Source: Diphasiastrum complanatum (Eukaryota; Streptophyta; Lycopodiopsida; Lycopodiales; Lycopodiaceae). Taken from it: DNA of 64,000 nucleotides. The notes under the pieces were generated by a model that was not told where the DNA came from, ran no database searches, and was given only the letters and a program-made list of their open reading frames with translations. The first letter of the stretch is position 1, and each line of letters begins with the position of its first letter. The stretch spans positions 14,137,955-14,201,954 of the forward strand of contig CM055108.1 in NCBI GenBank assembly GCA_029204225.1. The letters are read 5' to 3'. Below are positions 41,715 to 52,860 of this stretch, piece after piece. Both the position numbers and the translations under genes were made by a program.

Positions 41715-43689
41715 CTCCTCCTAAAAAATTATCTATGAAGATTTGAGCATTGGTCTTGATATAACTCCAAGATTGCTTGATGAAAGCACTTTTGCTCAAA
41801 GGCTTGGTGAGTAGATCGGCAATACAAGAGGACGAGTTGACATGCTCCAAATAGATTTCTCCTCCAATAAGCTTTTCTCTCACAAAATGGTGTGCCACTT
41901 CTATGTGCTTGCTTCTTGCATGAAATATGGGATTATTGGCAAGAGCTTGGGCCGAGATGTTATCACACTTGATCATTGGTAGATCATCCTCCTTGATGCA
42001 CTTTAGTTCCATTAATAACCTCTTGATCCAAAGCACTTCTTTGGTAGTTGTAGTGAGTGCTTTGTACTCGGCCTCACATGAAGAGAGAGATATAGTATCT
42101 TGCTTTTTGGAAAGCCAAGATATTAGATTGCCTCCAAGAAAGATAGTGTATGCACTAATAGACTTTCGATCCATTTTGTCACTTGCAAAGTCCGAATCCG
42201 AGTAGCCAATAATGGATAGATCTTCACTTTTATATAGTAGACCATAATCACAAGATGAAGATACATATCTTAAAATCCTCTTGGCCATCTTCCAATGATG
42301 GATCTTAGGTTCTTGCATAAATTGACTCAATTTGTGCACACAAAAACTAAGATCCGGCCTAGTAATGGTAAGCCAAATCAAGGAGCCTACAAGACTCCTA
42401 AGAAGTGTGATGTCCTCAAAGGATCTTTCATCACCTTTATTAGGATCTTTTACAATTTGCTCCATTGGAGTATCTATGCTCTTAGAATTTTCCATATGGA
42501 ATTTTTTCAACATAGAGTGAGCATATCTAGATTGGCATATAAAGACATGTTCATAAAAATCAATTTCTAGGCCTAGGATGTGATATATCTCTCCTAGATC
42601 TTGCATTTTAAACTCACATCCAAGTGCTAGCTTGGTTTCATCAACTAGCTTGATACAACTTCCACAAAGAATAATGTCATCAACATAAATTAGAAGAATG
42701 ACAATATTGCTATCAACAAACTTTAGATACATGGAAGGATCATAGTCACTAAGAGTAAATCCTAGTGAGATAAGGAAAGAGTTAAGTCTTGAATACCATG
42801 ATCTTGGTGCTTGCTTGAGTCCATAAAGACTTTTGAAGAGCAAGCACACTTTGGACTCATCCTTGATGAATCCTTGAGGTTGTTCCATATAGATCTCCTC
42901 CTCAAGATAACCATTTAGAAAAGCATTGGATACATCTAATTGGAACACCTTCCGCTTGAAAAAACAAGCAAGAGAAATAAGAATTCTTACTGTCACCATA
43001 TTTGCAACGGGTGCAAAGGTCTCCTCATAATCAAGACCATGGATTTGAGCAAATCCTTTGCCACATAATCTTGCTTTATGCTTGTTGATGGTGCCATCAT
43101 GATTGAACTTGATCCGAAATACCCACTTGCAACCAATCACATGCTTGTTGGAAGGAGGATCCACAAGCTCCCAAGTATTGTTGGTGATCAATGCATCATA
43201 CTCTTGCTTCATGGAATCATACCACTCCTTGGTATTGAGTGCCTCTTGTACATTCTTTGGCTCTTCATGAGAGACATAAAAAACATAATTAGTGGAATCA
43301 AGATCCACTTGTTTGCCTTTGTCAACATATGAGAGCCTCTTAGGCTCGGATCTATCTCTCATGGATCTTCTTGGTGAAAAAATCCGAGGAGAGTCTTCTT
43401 CAAATCTCGACCCCATCACATCATGATTGTCTTCAGAATCAATAATTGATGATGCATCCATAGATTTCTTGATCTCGGAGTGTTGACCTTCATGAAAGAC
43501 AACATCTCTACTTTCAATAACTTGAGAAGTAGAGAGTATAAAGACTCTATAGGCCTTCTTGGTGGATGAGTATCCAACCATGATCCCTTTGCATGCACTA
43601 GGATCTTCCTTCTTCCTTGTTTCCAAGGGAATATGGACAAAGCATAAGCATCCAAAAACTCTAAGGTGATCAACCTTAGGCTTCTTCAA
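41710..43689 (-). CDS. pol: element G integrase C-term, reverse transcriptase, RNase H
   Basis: Open frame of ~659 codons from a non-ATG position, really the continuation of the PR-IN frame after a stop. Residues 1-50 are integrase tail (PKVDHLRVFGCLCFVHIPLE), 60-165 a linker, ~170-420 reverse transcriptase (CKWVFRIKFNHDGTINKHKA, LDVSNAFLNGYLEEEIYM with Asp252, SLYGLKQAPRSWYSRL, YVDD at 335-338), and ~430-630 RNase H (SDSDFAS Asp498/500, SSCEAEYK Glu541, KCDN Asp576, HARSKHIEVAHHFVREK). All catalytic residues are intact. The frame ends exactly at the polypurine tract/LTR border, normal for this clade. Confidence 0.93.
   Translation of the reverse strand: MKKPKVDHLRVFGCLCFVHIPLETRKKEDPSACKGIMVGYSSTKKAYRVFILSTSQVIESRDVVFHEGQHSEIKKSMDASSIIDSEDNHDVMGSRFEEDSPRIFSPRRSMRDRSEPKRLSYVDKGKQVDLDSTNYVFYVSHEEPKNVQEALNTKEWYDSMKQEYDALITNNTWELVDPPSNKHVIGCKWVFRIKFNHDGTINKHKARLCGKGFAQIHGLDYEETFAPVANMVTVRILISLACFFKRKVFQLDVSNAFLNGYLEEEIYMEQPQGFIKDESKVCLLFKSLYGLKQAPRSWYSRLNSFLISLGFTLSDYDPSMYLKFVDSNIVILLIYVDDIILCGSCIKLVDETKLALGCEFKMQDLGEIYHILGLEIDFYEHVFICQSRYAHSMLKKFHMENSKSIDTPMEQIVKDPNKGDERSFEDITLLRSLVGSLIWLTITRPDLSFCVHKLSQFMQEPKIHHWKMAKRILRYVSSSCDYGLLYKSEDLSIIGYSDSDFASDKMDRKSISAYTIFLGGNLISWLSKKQDTISLSSCEAEYKALTTTTKEVLWIKRLLMELKCIKEDDLPMIKCDNISAQALANNPIFHARSKHIEVAHHFVREKLIGGEIYLEHVNSSSCIADLLTKPLSKSAFIKQSWSYIKTNAQIFIDNFLGGG
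41715..41728 (-). promoter_or_regulatory. polypurine tract of G
   Basis: TTTTTTAGGAGGAG in element orientation, which also encodes the last residues of pol; the pol stop TGA falls at the LTR edge. Confidence 0.85.
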
Positions 43690-43749
43690 AAATAAGATTT
43701 CATATGGTGACTTTCCTCCAAGAGCTATATGTGGGAGCCTATTGCAAAG

Positions 43750-44778
43750 TTAATTTGCACAATTAATGGCTTCTCCCCAAAAATCTTTGGGCAAAGATGC
43801 CTCAATTCTCATAGATTTTGCACATTCACATAGAGATCTATTCTTTCTCTCGGCCACTCCATTTTGAGATGGAGAGTAGGCACAAGAAAACTCTCTTTTA
43901 ATGCCTTCAAGCTCACAAAAGTCTTGAAATTTATTGGAGATATATTCACCACCTCCATCACTTCTAAGAGCTTTAATCTTGAATGAGAATTGCTTCTCTA
44001 CATAAGCTTTGAAAATAAGGAAATGATCAAACACCATAGATTTTGAAGCAAGAAGATATATCCAAGTGAATCTTGTGTAATCATCAATGAAAGTAACAAA
44101 ACAAGTGGCTCCTCCCGTGCTTGTAGTTGATGTGAAATGCACATCCGAGTGGATTAACTCCAAAGGATGCTTGCTTTTGATAGAAGATCTTGTAAATGGC
44201 TTTTTGTGAGATTTAGCAATAGCACAAGCCTCACAAGGCTTGATCTTCTTGGAGAATGACTTTGGCAAGCCAATAGCTTTGGATTCTTTGATCATAGAGA
44301 GCATGGATTTGTAGTTGGGATGTCCCAACCTCCTATGCCATAATTCTTCCATAGAGAGCTTGTTCACAAGAGCAACATTACAAGCATTCACATACTCATT
44401 TGGATCTAGTTTATAGATGCCACCAAATCTAGATCCTAATGCAAGTATCTCATCATTCTTCTTGATAGTGCAAGTATCAACATTGAATTTTACATCAAGG
44501 CCATTATCAAGCAATTGGCCAACACTAATAAGATTCTTGGTAAGCTTAGGTACATAAAGAGCTCTAGAGAGAGAAAGAACTTTAGAGGATGCAAGCTTCA
44601 AGGGAATGTTCCCTATGCCTTCAATAGGACATTCAAAATCATTTGCAGTGTATTTCTTCACTCCATCATAAGGTGCAATAGAAGAGAAAGAGTCCTTGGA
44701 GCTACACATATGTGAAGAGGCTCCACTATCAATATACCATAGGCCGTTTTTCTTGAAAGGAGTAGATGAGACATTCAT
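43750..44778 (-). CDS. pol: element G protease and integrase, nonsense-ended
   Basis: 342 codons from ATG 44778. WYIDSGASSHMC at 14-25 (protease, Asp17), LWHRRLGH at 147-154 and CEACAIAK at 182-189 (integrase zinc finger), HSDV (Asp212), RSDGGGEY (Asp274) and NGVAERKN (Glu310), a canonical D-D35E core. The frame ends at TAA 43750-43752 in place of the Tyr codon TAT of NYLCN, and the same frame continues into the RT ORF. One base therefore separates the two halves of pol. Confidence 0.93.
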   Translation of the reverse strand: MNVSSTPFKKNGLWYIDSGASSHMCSSKDSFSSIAPYDGVKKYTANDFECPIEGIGNIPLKLASSKVLSLSRALYVPKLTKNLISVGQLLDNGLDVKFNVDTCTIKKNDEILALGSRFGGIYKLDPNEYVNACNVALVNKLSMEELWHRRLGHPNYKSMLSMIKESKAIGLPKSFSKKIKPCEACAIAKSHKKPFTRSSIKSKHPLELIHSDVHFTSTTSTGGATCFVTFIDDYTRFTWIYLLASKSMVFDHFLIFKAYVEKQFSFKIKALRSDGGGEYISNKFQDFCELEGIKREFSCAYSPSQNGVAERKNRSLCECAKSMRIEASLPKDFWGEAINCAN

Positions 44779-45083
44779 ATCCCTAGAGTACCTATCTCCC
44801 TCAATATCTCATTAGAGACATTCATCTTAATGTAGTGGAGAGCCATCCTAGCTCTCTTTTTGTATTTTTGAACCTCTTGAAGAACTTGTGGTTCTTCTTC
44901 AAGGCCAAGAACTATGTCCATCACGTCTTGAAGAATCAAGATGGACTCCATCCTCATTTTCCAAATTGAATAATTTGAAGTGGTCAATCTTTCACTTGGT
45001 TCCAACAAGGATGAACCCATTGATGACATTTGAAGTGAAGAAAACTCAGATGATGAACAATAAATGTTGTTACACACTTTCAA
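44775..45083 (-). pseudogene. gag: element G gag, C-terminally deleted
   Basis: 102 codons: SERLTTSNYSIWKMRMESIL, LQEVQKYKKRARMALHYIK and SNEILREIG, then three odd residues and TGA. A deletion of about 0.6-0.7 kb compared with E removed the rest of gag and the CCHC knuckle and fused it to the region before protease. The stop TGA overlaps the protease ATG as ATGA. Cannot form particles. Confidence 0.85.
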
Positions 45084-45772
45084 TAGGATCCAATAATTGA
45101 GTACTATCTCCTCCTATGAAAGATCTTACAACAATTTGTGAATTGATTCTCACTAGCTACACAAATCTCTCTAAAACAAAATCTATTTCACATCAAATGA
45201 TGGAGTATAGGCAAAGTTAGGATCCAACACTCTTAGCACGTGTGAAATACACTAAGAAACCAAATTTGACTCAAATACAATGATATTGCATGAAACAAAA
45301 TGGCTAAGATCTCAAAACAGTGCCTAGATCACATATAGATGAGATTGGCAAGCATACAACTGTGATTTTAGATCAACCAAGCAATCTCTTGACCAAACCA
45401 AATGTGTCCACCCAGGTCTAGGTGCCCTACCTAACCCTCTTCAAAAGCTTATAACTTTTGATTGGCTCAACTAAATGGAATGAAACTGATTGCAACAGAA
45501 ACTAGACAAAAATAGCTTCAGAACAAGCTATCAAGCAAGATAAATGGATCAAACATGAGAGAGAACTTCCAAACTGAAATTGGATGTTCCTCACACGTGT
45601 CTGAGCACCTGATTCCGTATAGTACCAGGTCAGACCCAATCAATGTCCTTTTGATATCTTTTGATCCAAGATTGAACAAGATAGCTAGGAAAATGGGCCT
45701 TGACAATTTCTAGCTCAAGATTGATGAAAATTTTTCACTTAGATGGATCAAAATGCATGGTAAGCTTAGGTA
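45084..45772 (-). other. untranslated leader of G
   Basis: Very similar to the leader of E (28202-28932), showing E and G share their 5' regulatory region although their interiors differ. Confidence 0.7.
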
Positions 45773-45785
45773 GGCTCTGATACCA
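45773..45785 (-). promoter_or_regulatory. primer-binding site of G
   Basis: GGCTCTGATACCA, directly against LTR end TCAACA. Confidence 0.95.
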
Positions 45786-46522
45786 TGTTGATTTTCACAC
45801 GTGTGGACTGTCCACTACATGTACTTGTGATCTCCTAAGGTGTGTAGATGCACCAAGATCAAGACTAGATTGAGATTCAAGATCAATCTTGAATCCTATG
45901 GCAAAAACACACTACTACATGCATTCAATCACTTCCAACTCTCACTCACATGTGTGGGAAGTATTCAAAAAATAATCTAAGTAAAAACAAGCTGCTCTCC
46001 TCGGGTAGAGAGAGAAAATGCATCAAGAGCTCTTGGGTAGAGAGAGAAAGCTAGAAATCCAAAAACTCACAAAATCCATGAAATCACCAAATCAATTGAT
46101 TTCAAAATGAGGAATACAATGATACTAGTAGGTCCACGAGCTACCACTATGCTTGACTATGATTGGACCACATTTTTTCACCTCTTGATCCTATTGGATC
46201 ATTGATCTATGCACCTCTTAATTCTATTGGACTATATTCAAGCACACCTCAATTTCCTATTGGACCTCACAAGGTTCTACCTCTATATCCTATTGGACCT
46301 CTTGGAATTCATCAAACAAAAAATTTACACTTGTCTACACTCTAATTAGCAAGTGTTTAGCCTCTTACTCTATTTTGGCTCAATAGTGGCATTACAAGTG
46401 GAAATGCATAATTTGCCATCTATGCCAAATTTATTCCTATCAACATCCTACACCTAGATGCTTGATGTAAAAAACATAAGACCCCTATATCTAACATAGA
46501 TAATCTTTTTCAATTCTTCACA
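45786..46522 (-). repeat. 5' LTR of G
   Basis: 737 bp, TGTGAAGAATT...AATCAACA in element orientation. Same length as the 3' LTR, ~13 mismatches. Confidence 0.95.
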
Positions 46523-46527
46523 GTTAT

Positions 46528-49500
46528 CTCATTGTGGTCAAAAGGCCATATTTGAAGGTAATATTTCTTTTGGTTTTTCTTGCCTTTTTACTTTTTGATT
46601 AGTATAATTGTTTTCTTGACAAAAAATTATTAAGTGCTCACAATTCTCAAAGTCCCTTTCTATTTTTGGAAATGAGCTTATATGTACAAGATGAAAGGCT
46701 TGATTGTAAGTAAATTTTGCAAATCACTTTTAACAAATAAATATATATATCCTCTTCTTTTGTCGACAATTTGAAGATTGTCAAAATATATGATTTGGCA
46801 ATGCATAAACTCATATGACTGATTTTTTTTTCACAACTAAATGAGACTAGTTATAATCTACATCCTAGATCTTGCATTTTCTTAGAAAATAACAACAAAA
46901 TACCATTAAATATCGCTAATTCTATAAATAAAAAAAAAGTAATCTCACTAGATTTAATAAGATACTTAAGATTCTCTTTATATTCATCCTCTCACCCTCA
47001 ATTTTAATTCTTCTGCCACTCTCAGAAGCCTCACCATTTGTTTCTCAATCTGTGCTAGTGGCACCAATGTTTTTTATACATAATGATGATAATTTTTTTA
47101 TCTCGGAATAAGAACACTTTTCTCTTGCAGTATATCATTTGGTAATCTATCATCGAGGTTTACCACCTTTTTTCATTGTAATTTAGTGATAATCTAGTGG
47201 ATCGTTCCAATGTCAGATTTATCCTTAAACACATGCATATTGGTTTTTGAGGTTCCTCAATCATGGAAAACTAGTCCGAAGGTTACATGTAGAAAATTGT
47301 CGAGTTCTATCTTCAGTTACTACTTGAACAAATTTGTCCAACTTTCTCAAAATGAGGTAATTTTGATTACTAGTTATATAGTATTTTTAAAATCAAGTAT
47401 ATACTTGTCCTTCATCACCTTCTTTTTGCTCCTTCAAAAAATTTGTTTGACTCGTTTGTCTTCCTCATCGTGATCTTTGTCACTTTCATCCATTGTGCCT
47501 TCCCCCCATGTATTTAAGAGCAATTCACTTCCTTGTATCCAATTTATGATCATTGACATGCTTTTCTGATTGCACATAGTACCATTCTCATTAAACAATA
47601 TGCTTGAACTATCCAAATTTGTGATGCTCAAGCCATGACATCAATTGGTCAATATAATTACCAATTAAATTTCTATGTAAGATTTTTGTGCCTTATTAGT
47701 TCCATATACAAACAAAATCTAGAATTTTAATAACACAAATATACTATTTTCTTGACCTAGTAGTGTCCAGTGATGTTATCTTTGTAAAGAATATTCAAGC
47801 TAGTCAATGATTTCTAGACTAAGCTAGATGTATCAATTTGTGAATTTGTTGCACATAGTCAACCTCGTACCATAGTCAACAAAAATGAGATATCTACCCC
47901 ACTTTCCCCAAAATAGTCAAACTCTTGGAGTATGTGTGGATTTGCTTCTTCTCTCTAGAAATGTCGGGCATTCGGGCATTCTTACTTTTATTATTCATCT
48001 TCAAGCATCAAGATACTTTAAAATCAAAAGACATTTTTCAGTAGCTAGTACATGTGCATTGAGTGTTTGACTTTATCATCGTAGAATACATGTTATGATA
48101 GACTTGAGATTCCTTCATCTTGGTTCATAGGATTTCCAAGCTAACAAGATTGCAAGAGCTCATATTTAACTTACAAAATAAATGTAGATTCACAATCACT
48201 TAGTGCATCTCATTGTATTGATCTTATCAACATACGTCTGCATGTGTATCTATTTTATTATGGGAAGTAATTAAACCTTAGCATTTAAGTTGTTCATTCT
48301 AGATATTGTTAGCTCATTGTGATTCATAAAACTTAGTCATAATAAAGAGTAATTGCATTACAAATCTTTCACATAGTAGCAAAATCAATTGTTATTGATT
48401 TTTCAGATATAGCAGCATAATCTATCTGTTATCTTTATGCATAAAGCATAAGTTGAACATATCTTCTCTTATTGAAATTCTAGATCTGTGCATGATAATC
48501 GAAATTAATTATATGTTTCTTCTGCATTATTAGTGGAGTATATCATTGATGATGGAGACATTTTTATTCTAGGCAAGCGTAATCTAGAAAGTTACAAGTT
48601 AATTGTACACCCACAAGTATTTTGTTATGCACCCACAAATAGCTCAACATTATAAACTCAAATAACCTAGCATATAAATATTTCTCTTCTTCGCATCTTG
48701 AAGTTTTTCATTTTCCAACAAAATCAAGATACTATTTGATATCCATTATGTGGACATCATATCAAGAGAGTTACCTTGACATATCATTTGGGACATTCCA
48801 ACTTATCTCCACTTATTAAAATGAACTAGAAACACAAGTAGGAATAATATCCTTTAGAACATATCTAACTAAAGATAAAACGCCTTAAGATAACATTTGA
48901 ACCTTATCATATGACAATACTACAAAAATTAGGGCCCTTTTGAACTGGAAAAAAAAAAAAACGTTTCTCCTTTTTTTTTCTGCATTTTTGTTTTTAATTA
49001 ATTTGTGTCAATCGAGAGGGAAAAACAAATTAGAGTTGAGTAGGCAAAAATAACATGCAACTTGAATGCAAAGGGCCAACAAAATAAAAAGATAATGCTT
49101 TGAAGGGCGGGGGGGGAAGTGTTTGGATTTGCCCATTCCCTCTCACATTTTCTTTATACGGCAATTGAAAATCTGACATTTAAACACTTTAGGGGGGGGG
49201 GGGGGGGGGGTGAAAAAAACCCAAATTTTCAAACAGAGAATTCCTTGCCCTGCCCCACCCCCTCTTTTGATTTTGAGGCCATTATCAAATTGAATTTTCA
49301 AGTGAAAGAGGAAAAAACTTTTAGCTAAATAGTCGTAAATGGGCATTTGTCAAAATAAAACAAGCAACTTTAATGGTTTGGGAGGACGGGAGGATCATGT
49401 GAAAAGGGGATGGACTATGGTAGGTGTTAAACAACAAAATCAGCAATATTTTTTTGGTGTAATTACAATTTAGATTTCAGCATGATCATCAATTGAAATG

Positions 49501-50280
49501 TATCATATTTGTCCAAAATGAATTGTGTAGATTGTCTAATTATTAACTGATATTTGAGTACTCTGGCAACCAATACCACTGAGTGTAGCTGTTTGTCATG
49601 TAGAAATCAATATAGTTGTTATAATATGACTTTGGCCATATCATTTGAAATAGATAGGTTCTGCCAGAATATGATTCAACATACTAATATCGATTTGTTC
49701 ATTTTAGACGGTTACTAAAAGAAGACTAGTAGAATGCTTGCTTGAGATTTTGAACTTCAATAACTAATATTGTGTTTTCTCTAACTAGTTCTGTCTTCAA
49801 AGGAAAGTAATGTAAGTTATTCTAATCCTCAACAATCAAAAGCTTTTTATCTATCACACAAGAGATTGACTTCTTGAGAAAGAGCTAGCGGACATGAGCT
49901 TTGATTTAAATTCAAATGCACAATCAATGGTCTTAATTTTGAAAATTCAATGTGAATATATTTGAGTAAGTATATCCCTTATAGAGTGTTTGAACAAGAT
50001 CTAAGTTATCACACTTTGAAAGAAGTGGTAGCAAGTTTTGTCCTATAGCATTTCGTTAGCTTGATTGATTATTATGGAAAAATGATATGTTATTTCATTA
50101 TCAAGTCCTTATTTAATAGAGAAAAAGCATGAACATTCATGACTTTCATTTGCAATGTTGTCTTCTCCTTTGGATTTTCTGGACTTCAACTAGAATCTGT
50201 GCTACTTGACCTTGATCTCAATCTTCTTGGTCAGGATTAGCTGCATCAGTCTTCTTAGCTTCTTTGTCGTGAGTGTAATC
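46528..50280. other. no recognisable gene
   Basis: 3.7 kb AT-rich. Contains G8 near 49110 and G19 at 49192-49210, and A13/T9 runs near 48950-48980. The first few hundred bases may continue the F LTR. Short open frames (for example 47210-47473) carry no known motif. Confidence 0.5.
49192..49210. repeat. G19 homopolymer
   Basis: Nineteen G in an AT-rich context; a G8 run lies ~85 bp upstream. Confidence 0.9.
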
Positions 50281-50301
50281 AGCTACAATATTATGTTTTG
50301 C

Positions 50302-51288
50302 TCATGTATCATGAAAAGATCCCGACGGTGATTGGGATCGGGTGCTTCTGGCTGGTGATTGCATTGGTGTTTGTTGCGTGATCTGGATCTGGTGCTGAGG
50401 TGAGGAGGCAGCAGGTGAAGTTCTTTGTTGATGAGTACATCTGGTTTGGAGGCTGCCTTCCTCTTCATCCTCATTGTCTTCGCTATTTGATAGGACGTCT
50501 TCGTAGCCTACCATCTGCGTTGTCTTGGTAGTCTTCACTTGTGGGGTATCTAATTTCGTCTCTGGTTCAAGGGGTGGCTTGCGGGCGGTCATCTTATTCC
50601 TTGACTTCTTGGGTGGTGGTGTGGTATCAACAGGTGGTGATGACCTATCGTGTTTCCTCTTGACGCGACATTCATGAAACATGGCAGCCTGTTGAGAAGG
50701 TGAGGCTGAAGCTGTGGGTGTATAGCCTCAGCTAGCTACAACATCCCTTGGAGCTAAGGCAAGCTTTAAGTCAATTGTGGAGTGACTTCAAGCTAAGTCA
50801 AAAAAGATATAACCCAAGGAGGTGACTAGGGCTCGCTTCTACAATGCAATAATAAGTTGTTGGGAGATGAATTTGGCCCAATTGTACATATTTTGGTGGC
50901 CTTTGTAGGATTCTCCTAACATGGCAAATATCTGAAGGGGGATCCTTAGCAGATGTGCCTTTCTCGTATAGATGTACTTTGTGAGATAAGCACACGTAGC
51001 GGCCAGTTCCTTGCACTTGATGGCCTCGAGGAAAACGCCATCCTTGTTCTGCCATGTTTTGAAATTTTTTAAAGTTTTTTGGAAGTTCTCTAGAGTGGCG
51101 TCGGATGGAAACTGGCGGCTACAGTGGCGGATGCAAATTATTAGGGACATTGGCAGATGCAACGGGGGATGCAATGGCGGATGCAAACTGGCGGTGAAAA
51201 ATTGTGAATGCAAACTCGTCGGATACAGTGGCGGAAGAACACTAGGCGGCTGGAAATGTAAAAACAAAGAGCAGCTGAATCGAATCAA
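50302..51288 (-). pseudogene. unidentified ~330-codon ORF with three stops
   Basis: Two open frames (51288-50839 and 50682-50302) are in the same frame and joined by 50 codons holding three stops (TAG, TGA, TGA), all explicable by C-to-T change. The first part has a helical-looking block (NFKTWQNKDGVFLEAIKCKE, TKYIYTRKAHLLRIPLQIF, NMYNWAKFISQQL). The second is basic and Pro-rich, then acidic (SNSEDNEDEEEG), then Gln/Ser/Pro-rich. The N-terminal ~60 codons are translated repeats and probably not coding. I do not recognise the family; the position 3' of a Tat/Athila-like integrase suggests an extra ORF of that element. Confidence 0.4.
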
Positions 51289-51545
51289 GACACAGGATGA
51301 TCGTCATAGATTTGCCAATCACGCATGAACTTGTCCGTAAATTGTGTGAAGTAAGAATGAACGGGACGGCCGACGTATTTATACTCAAAATTTTAGGTCA
51401 AGCATCGAATGCAAATTTCATCGGATGCAAATGGATTTGTCAAATGCAAATGAAACGGGAATTGGCGGATGCAAATCATCGGATGCATCTTGTCGAATGC
51501 AATCTCGTCAGATGCAAATTAGAACATTTTGTCAGATGGAAAAAA
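51105..51545. repeat. degenerate GGATGCAAA repeat cluster
   Basis: About a dozen copies of (C/G)(G/A)(G/A)ATGCAA(A/T) in two groups (51120-51215 and 51405-51540), spaced roughly 12-28 bp, often as CGGATGCAAAT. Likely part of the 3' UTR or LTR of gypsy L. Confidence 0.7.
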
Positions 51546-51665
51546 TAATTTTGATTTTTGAATAAGTGTAAAGCCAATGAGTTTATAGAAATTGTTGAAG
51601 AAATATACATAGAAGGGAAAAAAACAGAAAAGTATAAGGTAAAATATCATAGAAAGATATTTCTA

Positions 51666-51930
51666 CCCAGGACTTATTGAAAAATTATCCTTGTAGTATC
51701 TCCGTAGTCGGCTACCATTGACTAATGTGTCAAGGGGTATGCCTTCTAGGGTTTCTAATTGGACTGCACCATTGGTGAAAATTTTATTGACAACATAAGG
51801 GCCTTGGCTACGGAATTTCAATTTCCCGGGATGGACCTTGGAAGATGTATAAAGTAAAACTTTATTACCATCATGAATATCCTTAGTCCTAACATGACGA
51901 TCATGCCAAGCCTTCTGCCATCATTTATGA
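51666..51930 (-). pseudogene. pol: gypsy L integrase GPY/F domain
   Basis: Uninterrupted minus-strand frame: KAWHDRHVRTKDIHDGNKVL, GKLKFRSQGPYVVNKIF, GAVQLETLEGIPLDTLVNGS, RLRRYYKDNF and TAG near 51666. It has no ATG of its own because it is the pol C-terminus. Intact over its length; homologous to 21941-22132. Confidence 0.8.
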
Positions 51931-52078
51931 ACTAACTATGCATGATAAGAGATAAGACGTGTTTCACACAGTTTTGTCAATGTAAAGTGTCGATTTTGAA
52001 CTTGGTGTTGATAAGCACTATCGCCACACAAGTCAGTGGCGTATGATAAAGTGATGCATAGAGAAGGAATTAATAACT

Positions 52079-52462
52079 CTAGTAGCATAAAAGCCTCTTG
52101 GCCATATACCAGCTCAAACGATGTTTTACAAACCTAGCAAAAAATAATTTCATTTCCCAGTTTGATCGACTTGTTTCTACTATCTTGGTTAAAACTTTGC
52201 AAATCATTTTATTTGTAGATTCAACTAATCCATTACATCTAGGATAGTACAGGGTACTCTTTCGATGTATAACAAAGTAATGAGTTAGTAAACTATTGAT
52301 TACTTCATTAAGAAAGTGAAAACCTCGATCACTAACAAGCTCTATTGGATAGCCAAATCTAGTAATAACATTTTTATAGAGGAAGCATGCAACAGATTTG
52401 GCATCTGCTTTGCGCGTTGCTCTAGCCTCTATCCATTTTGTCACATAATCAGTGGCAATCAA
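52079..52462 (-). pseudogene. pol: gypsy L integrase core
   Basis: Open frame: ATDYVTKWIEARATRKADAK, RFGYPIELVSDRGFHFLNEV (second catalytic Asp), STLYYPRCNGLVESTNKMIC (Glu). Typical Tat/Athila core. The first Asp lies upstream and is deleted, so inactive. Confidence 0.85.
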
Positions 52463-52860
52463 GATATATCGTGATTGTGTGCCACGTGTTGCTGGACTAA
52501 TAGGTCCAACAAAACCCCATTTGTGAAATGCTTTGATTTCAAGTATTGGAGTAAGGAGATTGTGGTTTATCTTTTTGGTATTCTTTGCGTGTTGACAAAC
52601 CGTCGCAAACTTTTACATAAGCATGGGTGTCTTTGAAAAGGGTTGGCCACCAAAATCCGGCGAGAAGAATTGGCCTAGCAGTAGCATCGGAGGAGAAATG
52701 CCCATCCCAATACCTTCAAGTGTCAAGGCAATAATCTGTCGGACTTTAGATTCATGGGCACAACGACGGGTAATACCATCAACACCTAGCTTATATAATT
52801 GTCTCGCAATAAGATGATATGGCAAAGATTTGATGATAAGTTTGATTTTTTGCAGATCAA
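52462..52860 (-). pseudogene. pol: gypsy L integrase N-terminal region
   Basis: Encodes PYHLIARQLYKLGVDGITRR and, in a second frame, GHFSSDATARPILLAGFWWP and TLFKDTHAYVKVCDG, the classic GGHF-...-GYWWP-LFKDA--Y---CD--Q zinc-finger block of Tat/Athila integrase. Frameshifted. Ends AFHKWGFVGPISPATRG, where the Asp of WG-DFVGPI is missing, so the first catalytic residue is lost. Confidence 0.75.

Larger units (their letters stand above)
40978..46522 (-). mobile_element. copia element G, youngest copy
   Basis: 5,545-bp minus-strand element with two 737-bp LTRs (40978-41714, 45786-46522) differing at about 13 positions by hand count (~1.8%, mostly transitions). Target duplication GTTAT at 40973-40977 and 46523-46527. 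PBS 45773-45785, polypurine tract just right of 41714. Pol is intact apart from one nonsense codon; gag has lost its C-terminal two thirds including the zinc knuckle. It could supply RT/integrase only if readthrough occurs, and cannot package itself without gag in trans. Confidence 0.95.

Noticed and set aside
41927-42205. Plus-strand open frames over element G (for example 41927-42205, 43078-43332)
   Set aside because: They are antisense shadows of the intact minus-strand pol and have no motifs of their own.
49119-49346. Frames crossing the G19 run giving poly-Gly or poly-Pro
   Set aside because: Homopolymer translation, no other support.
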